Positions 1 to 12,352 of a DNA stretch of 64,000 nt are shown here, in pieces. The translations under genes and the position numbers were made by a program. Source of the stretch: Labyrinthula sp. Ha (Eukaryota > Sar > Bigyra > Labyrinthulida > Labyrinthulaceae); the NCBI GenBank assembly GCA_015227615.1, contig JAALGZ010000006.1, positions 1,798,001-1,862,000 of the forward strand. Direction: 5' to 3'. Within the stretch, counting starts at the first letter, position 1. Each line of letters opens with the position of its first letter. The notes beneath the pieces are model-generated. The model made no database searches. It was not told the DNA's origin and saw nothing but the letters and a program-made list of their open reading frames with translations.

Positions 1-195
1 ACCTGGTGGATAATGGAAACTGTTAATCAAGATATGCAAGTGTGGGAGCACAAGTTACAGATATCTCCACGGAATCTGGTTCTTGGTGATGGCCCCTTTG
101 CAAGATATGGTAAATGGTTAGATACTTTTTATAGTGATAGAAGTTTGGGTTGGGAAAGTTTTCAACCAGGTTGTTTGGATAAAATGGACTGGTAA
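1..195 (+). CDS. Rieske-type oxygenase, C-terminal end (partial)
   Basis: The frame is open from the first base and stops at TAA 193-195, giving 64 residues of a gene that begins outside the window. The blocks NQDMQVWEHK and GDGPFARYGKWLDTFYSD resemble the end of the catalytic domain of Rieske non-heme iron oxygenases of the DAF-36/Neverland (cholesterol 7-desaturase) and bacterial ketosteroid-hydroxylase type, where a QD..IWE segment and a GDGP...+W..FY segment close the protein. The Rieske cluster and iron ligands would lie upstream and cannot be seen. The gene converges on the RING gene, with 52 bp between the two stops. Family assignment rests on remembered motif similarity over a short stretch, so the substrate is unknown; a sterol or other hydrophobic ring compound would fit the family. 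Confidence 0.5.
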   Translation, partial: TWWIMETVNQDMQVWEHKLQISPRNLVLGDGPFARYGKWLDTFYSDRSLGWESFQPGCLDKMDW

Positions 196-247
196 ATTGA
201 GGTACAGAGTCGTGTATTTAAACAGAGTATATAGTTAAAAACAATGC

Positions 248-1846
248 CTATTTCTTCATAGATTTTAAAGAGACAAGTTTGGGGAACTGGTCTTCTCTTG
301 CAACTTTGAGAGCAGCACTTTTTCCACCCCAACTTCCTTTTGGGTTGGATTCACCCAAAGTTGGGAAGTACCCGTTCTTACTGACAATGCTGGCAAAAGA
401 TCCAACTTGATTATCAGTGGCCTTAGAACTTGCATTGGAAATGTAAGCTCCGCTTCCTTCTGAGAGAAACCTACGAACCTCTGCAGTTAGAACTGGTGTT
501 GAGGGAAGAGCCATACTTCTATAGCGCTCTTGCTCCTGCTTAACAATTCTCTCAGTTCTTTGATTGAATTGTTTTTCTTTTTTCTTCTTCTTGGTTCTAT
601 TCTTTTTACGTCTTAACACCTCTGCCTTAAAGAACTCTATGGTCTCGCGGGAAAGACATCTGTTCAGGTTAACTTCGACCAAGGTAACCCTAGCACCAAG
701 TGGTACATGTTGCAACATAGGATACTTCAGTAAGAATGTTTCATCCACATTAGAATACTGAGTTACTTCTATTATTTGAACATTTTTTAGATATTTCATC
801 CATATTCCTTGCAAGTCTCTCTCTTTCTCCAGCATTGTATGGTTGAAAGGATGTAGGTAAATATTCCGGGTAAGTTCAAGTGAGTAGAATGATCTTTTAT
901 CAACTTGAAACTGAACTTTTGGAGTGAACCGCAGAGTTTGGTGTTGCATATTAAGTTGACTGAGAACATCTAGCTGCATATTAAGAGTACTCAGAGCTTC
1001 CTCCAATACAAAATTACCAACAAAATCAAGGGCCTTCGGCGATTCAAACGCTAGGGAACTGAGTGCGTTACGGTTACACTGTAGTATCTCCTTCTCATGT
1101 TTTCGAGTCTCAAGAAAAACTTTACTGTAAACTGTTGCATTGGGTGTCACCGCGGCTTCATTCACCTGGCTATTACAACATTTTCCTATTGCTAAATCAT
1201 CAAAAGACACAGCCCCAATGGGCTCTTGTTCGCTCAATCCGCCAGAGCTTGCTGCTTTCATCCAGATATTATGGTTCTTAACTTCAAAGAGCTTAAAGTC
1301 TACATTTAAACCAGGTTTAAGTTCCTCAACTCTTTGAGTTCTATCATTCAACTTATAGAAATCAACTATTTTCAAGTCTTTCTCGTTTACATACTTGGAA
1401 CACAAAGGACAAAAACCAAACTTAGAGACAACAACTTGCTGTTTCAATAAATGGGCCTGCTTTTGGTAATAGAACAATTTCTTCAAGCAAGGAAGACAAA
1501 ACACATGACCACATTCAGTCATTCTTGGGGCTTTGAACTCATCCAAACAGATTGAACAAGTCTTCCCGATGTCTTCCACTAGAACGCTTGTTACCAAGCT
1601 CCACTTAAACATGTCTTTTTGAAATGGTGCAAAATCATTGTACAGAACTTCATAACTCTTCTCTTCAGCAGGATTTAGCCCGAAAATAAACTTTGAGTAA
1701 ACTTGTTGGAACTTCGAGAACTGCTGAACAGGTTTGGTGTTGCGTTGAAAATTGCGTGATCCATTCTTGTATTTTTTGTTCTTATTTTTTGTACGTATTA
1801 TATTCGCTTTTTTGTTATTTTTATTGTTGTTAAACCTTTTTTGCAT
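248..1846 (-). CDS. RNF10-like RING finger E3 ubiquitin ligase
   Basis: The protein has 532 residues from the first ATG (1844-1846). The frame is open further upstream to about 1906 but has no ATG there; a short upstream exon is possible. A very basic Asn/Lys-rich N-terminus is followed by a C3HC4 RING at about residues 97-150 (CSIC, then CGHVFCLPC, then CPLC). A middle region holds SFYSLELTRNIYLHPFN, matching the RNF10 block in which a tyrosine-rich strand leads into a LHP motif. After it come HVPLGARVTLVEVNL and a highly charged Lys/Arg/Glu helix, again as in RNF10. RNF10 in animals and its yeast relative ubiquitinate 40S ribosomal proteins on stalled ribosomes; that role is known for the family and inferred here. 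The C-terminal tail (FASIVSKNGYFPTLG) also has the typical phenylalanine/proline flavour. No intron is needed within the frame. Confidence 0.82.
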   Translation of the reverse strand: MQKRFNNNKNNKKANIIRTKNKNKKYKNGSRNFQRNTKPVQQFSKFQQVYSKFIFGLNPAEEKSYEVLYNDFAPFQKDMFKWSLVTSVLVEDIGKTCSICLDEFKAPRMTECGHVFCLPCLKKLFYYQKQAHLLKQQVVVSKFGFCPLCSKYVNEKDLKIVDFYKLNDRTQRVEELKPGLNVDFKLFEVKNHNIWMKAASSGGLSEQEPIGAVSFDDLAIGKCCNSQVNEAAVTPNATVYSKVFLETRKHEKEILQCNRNALSSLAFESPKALDFVGNFVLEEALSTLNMQLDVLSQLNMQHQTLRFTPKVQFQVDKRSFYSLELTRNIYLHPFNHTMLEKERDLQGIWMKYLKNVQIIEVTQYSNVDETFLLKYPMLQHVPLGARVTLVEVNLNRCLSRETIEFFKAEVLRRKKNRTKKKKKEKQFNQRTERIVKQEQERYRSMALPSTPVLTAEVRRFLSEGSGAYISNASSKATDNQVGSFASIVSKNGYFPTLGESNPKGSWGGKSAALKVAREDQFPKLVSLKSMKK

Positions 1847-2269
1847 TACCTGAAGGGGGAACTTTGTTTTTACCTGGCTCTGTGTGTTTGTTTTTTTAAA
1901 TCCCAAATATAAAAATAAAAGGGAGCAGGAAATCTGTAGTTTGAACCTTAAATTAAGCCTGAATTGTATTTCCTAGTCTATTCTGGAGTATTAGATAGAC
2001 AACTTGTCAAAATCTTGGAGCAAGAACTTTTCTCTCTTTGCTGACGGTGATTTATTTGAGTTTGGTATCTCCCCTTTTTATGTCGTTTTGGGCAGGAGTC
2101 CCACTTGGTCCTAACATCTAGTTGTCGCAATTGCAACCACAATGAGACATTACCAAAAGCTTAATGACTAATTTTTGGGTAAGCAGAAGAAATGACACAA
2201 GTTGCTTTTCTGACTGAGTCTACGTTAAATCAGCTCTCCCAGGGATTCCCAGACTTCGCGGCTGACGCA
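1847..2269. other. Intergenic spacer upstream of the RING gene
   Basis: About 420 bp with no supported gene. It should contain the RNF10-like promoter, running leftward. On the minus strand the frame in front of the ATG stays open for 20 codons and contains a CAG followed by GTAAAA, so a short 5' exon cannot be excluded. Confidence 0.4.
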
Positions 2270-5200
2270 AACTAAGTGTTAAAGTACTCTCACTAAACGT
2301 CGGCTGTCTTGCTCAATACAAACTCTCAACAAAACTTAATGTTACACACAAGCTTCCGTCCCTGCTGATCGTACTTCAAGAAATTGAATGAAAAGGTGTT
2401 GAAAAATTAGAAAAAAAGAAAAATACGAGTTGGTGCACAAAAGAAAGGTAATTTTTCTCGCAAGCCATATGCAGCTCCACTGGTGTAAGAATCTTTGTGT
2501 GCCACGGACTCCTTCAGGACATAACTGACATATACAGAGTTAGCGGAAGGACCCTAACTCTTATCACCGGGTAAAGTAATAACATCAAACTACTACTAAC
2601 GAACATTAATGGAACCCACAGTGAACTTCCGGGTCAAGAATGCCAAGAATTTCTACAGATACTACAGGAAAAAATCATGGACAAAGTGAACAAGAGAAGG
2701 TTAATTGTTATCAGCGGTTAATGGAATACTCAGAGCAGGAAAACATGTAAAGATGGAAGCAACAAGTATGGACTGTTATCAAGAAGCAACCGGTGTGAAA
2801 AGATCCTTGAACAATTCCTGCCACACAACGAGATGGAACTCATAATCTACAGGTACTAGACTGGAAAGAAGAAACCCAGAAGCGATACTACTTCTAAGCC
2901 GTGAAACAGTCAAGAAAAAACTTCAGAAAAGACTTCTTCGCTTCTAACAATGTCACATCAATCACATTTTTTAGAGTAGACAGGAAAATTAATAAAGACA
3001 TCTGGCAGCATGAGATAAAAGTCTACTTTGGAATGTAAACAGCCATCAACCTCATACCCAAAGGCATCAAACCAAACAACAACACAGAAAAGCATATACT
3101 GACCTTTTTAAAAGTGAATGGCTAACAGTTTGATAAAGCACTGCAACAAAAAGTCCAAAGAACTGAACTTGAAACCGAAGAGGCGGATTTCGCTCAAATC
3201 AAAATGACAACAAAGGAGGTGGTTAATGAACAGATACCTTCAAACAAGCGTAAAGGCTTTACTGAGGAAAGATCTCTAATCACTCTCCAGTCTAAATAGG
3301 TAAAATGTCAGAAAAAAAGCCCGTCCCCAGTGGAAGAAAGATGAAGGATGATCATCGAAGCAAGGAACGCTGCATTTGCTGACCGGAACCCCTACCTGAA
3401 TAAAATTAGCACAGAAGCCGAAAATTGCTTTAACACCAACAACTCAAGTTAATCCGACAGAAATGTTAGAAGATTTCACGGAAAGAAAAATAATTTCGGT
3501 AGAATAACCAAATATGAGAAAAGGAATACCGTCTTAATGTAATTGAGAATGAAAATGTTGCTGAAACATTTCCGTGCGACCCAAAGGTATCAAACTTTAT
3601 AACCACAGAATATCACTGCAGAGAAAATACAGCATTACAACAGATAACTCAACTTAAACTCTCAGATTACCTCAACGGTTTCATGCCACGCTCCGAATAA
3701 AGGTGAAATCCTGAACATCCTAAAAACAATCAAAAACAGCAAAGCCAATAGTGATGAAGGAGTGAGTAATGAAATTTTCAAGTACTTTGGCCTAAACCAA
3801 AAGCATCTAGTCAAAATCAATATAAATTCTATAGAGAAGAAAGGTTCAGAAAAGACTAAAAAGCTGATTTTTGTTAGGAAAGAATACGACTCTTGTACAA
3901 AGGAAAACGTAAAAACAAAAACCCTTCTTCCTAGAGATCAATAGCTCTACTGCTGACACCTCTCAAAGTGATATCAAAGATCATTACTAACTAGCTAGAA
4001 AACGTGGTTGAAAAAACACCTTCATACGAAGCTGACTTCTGCAAACATCGTGTCACAGTTCATAAGCTTGAAACACTGAAATCAATAGTCACGAAGAGGA
4101 TCACAAAAAATCTTGGACTTAATATAATTTTTGTTGACTTCGGGAAGTCATTTGTTTCAGCTTCACGCAACTTTGCATGTCTTTTAATTTTATAGCACGG
4201 AGTGCCTAAATCATTAATAATTTTTTTTCTTGTACGGCTTAGTGCCAGTGAGATTAGTCGAAGATGAAAAAGAATCCAAGAGGATAAAAATAATATAGGG
4301 CATGATGTAAGGCAATGCATTAACTCCAACTTTATTTATACTAGCACTAAGCATTGTCATACACCACCTAAAAGACAACACGTATGAAAAACTGAACCTA
4401 GGAACCAAACAAGTACAACTCATCGCCTTCGTAGACGATGTAGCTATACTTGTGAAGAAAGACTCTGAAATGGTGAAATTGATGCAAAAAGTGGCAAAAC
4501 TGGAGTACATTATTGGACTTAGGGTAGACATCAGCAAAGTAAGAGTTATGTGAATGTAAAGAGTATCTAAGGTACAAAAGAAAATACCTGACAGCTTGAT
4601 AAACAAATCCCTGTGGAAGTATCATTGTGAAAGGTGTGACCGGTTTATTAAAACTGCAAGATCTTTAAGCTGCGATCGGGTTTTCTAGTACTGCGAAGGG
4701 ACAAACAGCTCTACAAAAACAAGACCCTTTACAATTTTGCACGCAGAAGATGTTATGACGAACCTGCTCCAAACAAAGGATCAATTATCGAAGTATATGG
4801 CCAAGCAATAGAAACAACCACCAGGAAGAGATATCGGGAAACTGTTTTCAATACTTCGGGTTTAGATGAAGAAGCAGTCTTAGATAAGATGACGAGAGCA
4901 AAAAGCGACTTGAACCAGTCTAACTTGCTTCTAAAATCGACCATCTTGAATAGCAAAACCAATGAAAGGATCGTGCTAGCGCTGATACTCTCTTTGCGAC
5001 TAAATAACTGCCAAGATTGAAAGATAACCGTCACAATTAGGTAGAGACCTAGCTACCTCTCTAAAAACAATAAAAAAATGAAAAACCTAGAAACATTATG
5101 TTCAACCTGCAGGATGGAGACGTAAATGTCTATGAACTTACCAAACTAAGGATCCAAATCTTGAGGGAGCAAGATATAATGTGCGGTCAACTAAATTCAG

Positions 5201-5850
5201 GATGAAGAAGAAGAATTCTAGAAACTGGGGTACCAAAATATCTCTATCAAAGAATATCTCTGTAGTAAGCGCTACAACAAAATTAAGTCTTGGAACATCT
5301 AGAGGAGTACAACGAACATATATCATCTGACCGCCCACCTCCATCTTCGCAATACACCAAACAGAGCCAGAAAATAAAACTTTGCCACTCCTACATGCCC
5401 ACCCATAACATTGCATGAATCCAGGTGACCCCCCGAGAATAATAAATTTACCAGGCCCTCGTATTCCATAACACCCCAAGCTGTCAATTTTTCCTGTGCA
5501 CGTGAAGCAAGAGCAAAATGCAACTTAAACAAAAAGCAGAAGCTAAGAACTCAATAAGGATAAAAAACCGACTTCGAAACAGCACATTAGATCATAATAA
5601 CTAACTGAAAATCAGCCTCCTTGGGCTTGGATGTAGATAACAAAGCACCTGGGGTCCAGTGGACCCTCCAAACACACGATTCAACCCAGTGCAGCTAAAA
5701 TTCATCTAGTACGCTCTTCTGGGCCAACCTGAGCCAGTTCATACTGACATTGGATCTTTTCATCGCATCTCCTGACCTCTTACCGCTACAGTGGCATCTA
5801 TTATGTTATTATTGCGGTTTTTGTTTTGATTTGGATTGTATCTTGGGAAA
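2270..5850 (+). mobile_element. Decayed LINE (non-LTR retrotransposon), endonuclease and reverse transcriptase parts
   Basis: Six-frame reading shows a ruined LINE ORF2 on the plus strand. Near 2270-2960 there are endonuclease-like pieces: a TLNVG start-like block, VLQEIE, then EEF-like spacing leading to RRLIVISG, in the position of the GDFN block. From about 3690 the reverse transcriptase is clearer: an ILNTIKNSKAN..D block (family: lknGKAPGpDgi), then RSIALLLTPLKVISKII (NYRpIsLLs...Ki), then FVDFGKSF (FvDfeKAFD) near 4128. The catalytic core AFVDDVAIL lies at about 4425-4452 and is followed by a thumb-like stretch. Many stops and frame changes are present, so it is dead. Both ends are approximate, and no poly(A) tail or target duplication was seen. 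The clade could not be set; the endonuclease is of the APE type rather than restriction-like. Confidence 0.68.
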
Positions 5851-8800
5851 TCAATAGTACTCGGGAAATTAACCAAAAGATTCGCGAAGCAAAAAACTAA
5901 TTGAACAACAAGGATCATGTCGCTTCAAAACACCCATCAACGAAAATAACGTTGTGTTAATAATAGTTTTACTGTACAGAGTATGGGCAAGACTGCAGGC
6001 ATATGCAGGGCTATGTCTTTGAGCTCAATTTGCATGGCCATAGAAGTCTCTTAAGAACTAACTAAGCTTAATGGTTACATTCCTTACCTAGTGTTAGCAA
6101 TAAAATCTAGTTTAAAATACTGCAGATTTATCTTCAAGGCTCATAATCCTATTATCTTAACTAGAATGTGTGCACTGGACTCGTCTAGTGTCCTAAGCGT
6201 TACAAAAATATTGGTATTAAGAAGATAGATCATCAAAAGAATATCAAGATTTAGTGATATATCTGTTCACTTGGCTAGGTCGATCACTGAATAAAGTAAT
6301 AATTCATTTACTGAATTTATTGAAGAATCAACTCCAAGGTACAATCTTCATTAGGTTTACACGTGTTTGAATGAAATAACAACAAAGGTTAGTGGAGGTA
6401 GGTGATGGAAAAGTGAGAGGTGTGGACAAATTTTACTATTACTAATTGCAGCATTGATAGGCTATATTCAAGTTATAAGAATAAGCAACTGAAAAATTAA
6501 CTTCAAGTTAACGCAATATACATCGGGCCGAAATTGTGTTACGAAGGAACACCTAGGGAAAATATAGTTATCCGGAGCCTGCGAAACAAATACTAGCCTT
6601 GTAATTTTATAATAAAAACAGAGTTATCTTTTTTATAGGTATCATTTACTAGGGTTGAGATTAATTATGCATACCCGGTAGTCAGCAGAGCTTACCTAAA
6701 TTAAAGAATACTAACTTCCCTTTTAGACTGGTTTCACCCTTGAATATAAAATATTTCTCACACCCGCTAGAATATAGAAAATTTTATTTAAATAAAACTG
6801 GAATTAAACAACGAAAAAACATAGTTCTATGGTTAAACTAGAAATCATACCAATTTACTTAGATTCTCTTAAAATGAGAATTATAGTTGTGGCATTTGAC
6901 ATCACGTACGATACTTTACTTCATACAGAAGAAACTAATACAAGTTGTATATTTATTTGTTAATTTTACCAGGGTCAATTCAATTTTTTTTGCAAGAAAT
7001 AATGAAATATATATATACACGGAATTTATCAAACACAAGTGGGATTACTTTAATTTCTCTCTACCAAGAAGAGAATTTCAAAACAATTGATTTGAATGAA
7101 TTGTTTTTATGGTAAAATACTTGAGACTTATGCAAGAACATAAATAAATCCTTAATTTCTTTGGACATAGGTTTTAGAAGAAACTAGGCGAGAGTTTTAC
7201 CTTTACGACTCTATTTTTCTTTGGGCCACTGTTAAGATATTATATTTGGAGCTCCTCCCGCAAGCCAACTGGATCCTATAACTTCTTAACTAGTCATCGA
7301 GATATTTTCCTAGATTTCTTGCTCCCCAATGAAGATTGTCGAGGGAGAATTTCATCAAATCAACTTCATAATCATATTTTAGTATATTGGGGTCTTTCCA
7401 GAAACCAATGACTACTTAGAATACTATTTAAAGTTTATTGCGGTTGGTTAAAAAGTTCTGTACCTTTGAAAATATAGCAATGAAAATTTCAACATTACTA
7501 TAAATAATACTTTCTTGACTTTATATTTTAGTTTGATGTATTAAGACATCTTGCAACTAGTAAAAAAGTGATCTGAGGAAGGTGTAGATCCTATCGGGGG
7601 AAATGTATGCCCAAACATTTGCACTGATATACAGTTCACTGGCAGAAAATTTTCCACTATAAAATTTTTATGTTTCTTTCTAAAATTACCCAGTTGGTTC
7701 CTAGAAAACATTGGTTTTAAAAATTTCTGTAGTTTGTTCTGATATATGAGAATGGTTTCATAGTTTCTTCGTTAAGAACACAGCAATGCCAATAATTGAA
7801 AGTAGGGCATGTCTGGAAAATTAAAACAATACAGAAAGTAGTATATGTATAATTGTGTTATTTCCTTTAAGAATGCAAGAAATAATTTTGAAATATCTAT
7901 ATCCGAAAATGCTTCTTAGTAGCCATATACCTGACATACTAAGAACACAAGTATAAAGATAAGATTATTCAATGGCTAGTATATCGATATACCAAGACAT
8001 GATTGTGTTCAAGGAAAGATGTTAATATGAATAGATAAAGTAAATTGGTCTTAAAATGCATCAAATTGACAGTAATTGCCATATCTACTAGAAGTATCAG
8101 CATACTACTATGCAATATTCTGCAAAGTATAACAGTTCTTTATTAGTACATTATTTCAGTTTAGACGTATTAGAAGAGATATTATTCAAAGATTTTTTTT
8201 AAGTAACTGTCCAGAATGCAACTCAATTTTCCTTTATATTGTAATAAAGTGAGGTTAATACAAGTCATTTGTGGTCGAATTAGAGAATATATTGGGTTTA
8301 TCGACAGTTTAATAGAGGCTAACATTTCAACAAGATATAGTTTTTTTCTCAGCATCGTAGAGAAAAAGATAGTACAATATCTTGCATGTTATACTGACAA
8401 TATTTTCTTATTGGATGATAAGGTGAGAACCTCTAAAGCTTAGTAATATTTTTCTGTACAGATCTAAGCTAATTCTTTGGTTAAATTTTTTAACGGTATT
8501 CTTTTTGGTAAACTATTTTCAAAGTTTCTAACTTTTTTTTCAGGAATATGTAATGTTTCCATTAGAAATATGATACCACCACAGTACCCTCGGTTAAAGT
8601 AAATACACGTAATGTCAGGGTTACCTCTATGCTCAGTGTTATTCAATTAGTGTGGAAATTTCGAAATAGTTACCTTTTGTACAGGAAAATACTACAGCAA
8701 TCTATTCAACAGGAGCCTCTTGCATCGTTTCCCTGTTTGTGCTATTGTTTTACTCTGAAGGGTATAACGAAGTATGAAGGGTCTCGCATACCCTGGTAGT

Positions 8801-10135
8801 CTATGCACATAATGTAAAAAAACTTAGTCTGAAGAGCGGGTTTGAAAACGTGCCTAATACTTCCATAGATTGACCTGTATGTAAGATCTAGTTGATATAT
8901 TCCTTCCCGAAAGAATGAGTTGGGCTAATATGGGCATACCAGTAAAATCGGTAAGGATGTATTACTAACCCATCACATATTCTACCTAAGTAATATCTAC
9001 TAACTGTAGAGCTCTACAGGCAAGCCTCACCCCAAGGTGTGTCAGTAGTTTTCCTGCTATTTGATAAGTGAGACATGAGATATAATGTTGGGTAGCAGCT
9101 TGTTATGGTAGATGGACTTAGTTATTTTTAATAAACTCAACCACTAGGATTATTCATAGCATTATTTTTCGCGAAATAGCTAAAGCTTCTAAGTAATTTT
9201 TCAGCTTGTGGGTTGCGGCTCATCCTAACTTAATGGTTTATAAACACTATAACTAAAATGGAGCACTAACTGCAGCTGAGTAACCTCTTACAGCTAATGA
9301 CTACAGATGTTGCTGTAAGATATTTGAAAAATTTCAACATCTACATTAGTAATACCTTTTTATTTTAGATACCAGTAGAGTTGGATCAAGAGTGACGAAT
9401 TTTAATTGATAACTTTAGGTCTGTAGCAGGGCTTTATGTCTTTCTTGTGGCATCTAGCCTTGGCAAGTTATAGGGGGATACTCTTGCTGTTACATTCGCA
9501 TTAAAAATTAGTGAAAGATATATAGCCATATATACAAAGAGTTTTTCAGTACAATCATACACCAATTTTCTCCGAGTCTATAATTCTACTCAGTAACGTA
9601 ACGGACAGAGGTATATAACTTGACTTCGAATTATATGAATTGAAACTTATGTAATATAGTTACTAAATATAGGAACAGAGCAATTAAAACTGACAGCAAC
9701 TTTTCATTTCAGGTTATATGAAATAGTTTCACACTGATTAAGCCTGTAGCAATAAGAGTTGTTTTCTTGTGGAATATTATTACGTGATTCATTTAATGAA
9801 TCACATTTACCATAGAGAATACTAGAAGAAAAATAAAATTTAAGGATCTGCTTCTAGGCTTGTATGAAATACAAGATATATTCTTTTCCTAGTTCTCGTT
9901 ACTACATCAACAATATTTTTATCAACAGTACTTGTAGTACATCTCTCCTCATTAGAGAATAAGATGTCGAAACCCAGAAAAAATGTCAAAAAATTATATG
10001 TGAAGTAGTATAATAAAAACAGATTTACTATAAATCAAAGATTTGATGAGATTCATAGCTTGTGTTTATTCTAATGGAGAAAGTTTATTTCATTTCCTTT
10101 GAGGAAGTATTTTGCCACGTCATTAGAATGAAGAA
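5851..10135. other. Gene-free AT-rich region
   Basis: More than 4 kb with only short frames (at most about 75 codons) and no recognisable domain. The ATG-started frame 8216-8443 (75 residues) and the opposite-strand frame 8464-8646 read a little like protein but show no family, no splice context and no neighbours. The last 150 bp should include the promoter of the ABC transporter. Confidence 0.5.
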
Positions 10136-12352
10136 ATGATACAACAAGAATACAAAAGAACTGAGAATAAGCTAAATCGTATCATTGGCTTTGAGAAACC
10201 AAAATTATCCATTCCTAATGAAACTTTAGATATTGATATCCTACTAAAGTCAACTCAAGATCTCGCAAGACTTGACAGACTCTCCTCAGTAGTCAAGGAA
10301 GGATACACTCTAACAGTGAACGCAATCAACAAAGAACTGCAAAAACTTCTCGACAAAAAAGATAAGGAAACAGGTCAACTAGATGAAAAATCAGCATCTG
10401 AAGTTAATGAACTTATTTTTAAGTACAATATGATAGAGGATGATTGTGACAGGTACTTACTGAACAAGGCAGAAGTTCTTTCTCCTGTTACAAAGTCCTT
10501 GAAAGAGGTAAATAAGAAACTATTTCAACGAAAGAAACAGCAAATGATGAAAGTATTTAAATTATTTGGCTCAAACATATTCATCATGCCGGCTTTTATT
10601 GTTTCTTCTTTTCTCTCTATCTTACAAGCAAGAGCGTACACATCAAAGATATCTACTACTTCAGCCGTATTCAATCTAGTTATTCAAAGACAACCCGCAT
10701 TTAAGATCAGAACCAAAGTTAAATCTCTTATATTTTATGAAGTAATGGTTTTGCTTCTAAATTTTATAAAAGAAAAGTTGAATGAGATAGCTATGACACA
10801 ATTTAGTCAGAAACTAAAGGTTGAACTCTTTAAGAAAGTTATTCTTCAAGATGTGAGTTTTTTTGAAACCAGAGATATGGATGAAATATCTATGCTAATT
10901 CTTGGAGCTGACAGTGTAGCTAAAGACCTTTATAACCTTCCAGTTTCTAGTGTTGATCTTGTTTCTAGGATTTTCATGAACTGTATGTTGATATGGAGAC
11001 AGTCCAAAGCTTTTTCTTTTGTCTTATTCTTATCTTTATTCTTGAATCACTGGCTTCAGTATTCGTTGCATTGGTTGAGGGATTACATTGAAGCATTGAA
11101 TATAAGTGTAGACTTAAGAGGTTCCTTCCGTGAGGTATTTTCTGCGTTAAAGAATAAAACAAAGATAAGAGATCTTAAAGTGATGACAAGAGAAAGGTAT
11201 GAGATTAGAGCTTTTCAAGAAAAGTTGATCCAGGTGAATTCGAACCTGCAGAAAGGAAGATTTTGGTTTTCTGTGTTTAGTCCGCTGGAATCTGTATTTG
11301 GTCAGGTAATTAAAGTTCTTACTTTGTACTATGGATCTTATTTTAGCATTGAAGAAGGAGCGAATATATTGCAACTTTATAATTGTGCTGAAGTATCTTT
11401 GAACGAATCAAGATTTTTGTACGCTCTTTATGAGTCATTTTCTGATTTGGTTTTGAACCCATCAGAAAAAATTCATGAGATTCTGAACCTTGAATCGAAA
11501 ATCTTAAGTTTGGAGAGTAGTTATGAAAGAACTTCGAAGCGTCGGATTGAATTTGAGGAAATCACATTTAACTGTGTCAGTTTTTCATATCCAGGGTTAT
11601 CAAATACAACGATATTACAAGAACTCAGTTTTACTGTAAGAAAAGGAGATAAGGTTGGAATTCTTGGGCCCTCAGGTACGGGAAAAAGTACGTTATTTAA
11701 TTTGATCTTGAAATTGTTCTTACCCGATGAAGGTAGTATAGAGATCGATGATATTGATTTATCTGAAATAAATTCTCATTATCTTAGAGAAAGCGTAGGA
11801 CTTGTTTCTCAAGATATTTTTTTCTCCAAGAATACAATCTATGAAAGTATGTTGTATCCAATCGAAGCTCTGGAGAGTTTTAAGCAAACCCCAGAAAAAG
11901 AAAAAATAGATTTAATAATGAGCTGTTTAAGAGTTGCGTGTCTTGACGATTTAGTTAAAGATAAGAGGCGGTTTCCTCAGTTTTTAGATACGGATTTAGG
12001 CTCCAATTGTGAGAGTCTAAGTGGTGGTGAACGGCAAAGACTGGCGCTTGCTAGGTGTTTGATGCGGAAGCCAAGAGTATTGCTTTTGGATGAATATACT
12101 TCTGCAATGGATGAAGGACTTCAGGATAGGGTTCAAAATAATTTGGAAAATTATTTTCACTCTACAGGGAAGGACATGATTATGCTTACCATTGCTCACA
12201 GGCTGTCGAACTTTAAGAACTGCACTCGTTTGCTGGTATTGAATAAAGGAAAGATTGCCGAAGAAGGAACAGTTGAAGAGCTTTCTCAAAAGAAAGCTTC
12301 CAAATCCTTGTTTAAGACATATTTAGAGTTAGGCACTCTGGAGAATACTTAA
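10136..12352 (+). CDS. ABCB-type half ABC transporter with long soluble N-terminus
   Basis: An intronless 738-residue protein starting at ATG 10136; an ATG eight bases upstream stops at once. Residues 1 to about 145 are charged and helical, without membrane segments, and unlike the usual short leader. Hydrophobic segments follow near 147-170, 195-215, 290-312 and 385-410, forming one transmembrane domain. The ATPase domain begins near 480 with the FEEITFNCVSFSYPG strand. Walker A is GPSGTGKST at 511-519 (Lys517), the signature LSGGERQ starts at 628, Walker B ends LLLDE with Asp652-Glu653, and the switch histidine is His688 in AHRLSNF. All catalytic elements are intact, so it should be an ATP-driven exporter that works as a dimer. 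The architecture is that of ABCB/TAP/ATM-like half transporters. Substrate and membrane are unknown; no clear mitochondrial presequence is seen. Confidence 0.88.
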   Translation: MIQQEYKRTENKLNRIIGFEKPKLSIPNETLDIDILLKSTQDLARLDRLSSVVKEGYTLTVNAINKELQKLLDKKDKETGQLDEKSASEVNELIFKYNMIEDDCDRYLLNKAEVLSPVTKSLKEVNKKLFQRKKQQMMKVFKLFGSNIFIMPAFIVSSFLSILQARAYTSKISTTSAVFNLVIQRQPAFKIRTKVKSLIFYEVMVLLLNFIKEKLNEIAMTQFSQKLKVELFKKVILQDVSFFETRDMDEISMLILGADSVAKDLYNLPVSSVDLVSRIFMNCMLIWRQSKAFSFVLFLSLFLNHWLQYSLHWLRDYIEALNISVDLRGSFREVFSALKNKTKIRDLKVMTRERYEIRAFQEKLIQVNSNLQKGRFWFSVFSPLESVFGQVIKVLTLYYGSYFSIEEGANILQLYNCAEVSLNESRFLYALYESFSDLVLNPSEKIHEILNLESKILSLESSYERTSKRRIEFEEITFNCVSFSYPGLSNTTILQELSFTVRKGDKVGILGPSGTGKSTLFNLILKLFLPDEGSIEIDDIDLSEINSHYLRESVGLVSQDIFFSKNTIYESMLYPIEALESFKQTPEKEKIDLIMSCLRVACLDDLVKDKRRFPQFLDTDLGSNCESLSGGERQRLALARCLMRKPRVLLLDEYTSAMDEGLQDRVQNNLENYFHSTGKDMIMLTIAHRLSNFKNCTRLLVLNKGKIAEEGTVEELSQKKASKSLFKTYLELGTLENT

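Noticed and set aside
1847-1906. N-terminal extension of the RNF10-like protein by 20 codons
   Set aside because: No ATG in the extension; the first ATG at 1846 gives a sensible basic N-terminus.
5138-5532. 113- and 69-codon minus-strand frames
   Set aside because: They lie antisense within the LINE relic and show no domain.
8216-8646. Two ATG/TTG frames of 60-75 codons on opposite strands
   Set aside because: Length is within what AT-rich sequence gives by chance; no domain, intron or neighbouring gene supports them.
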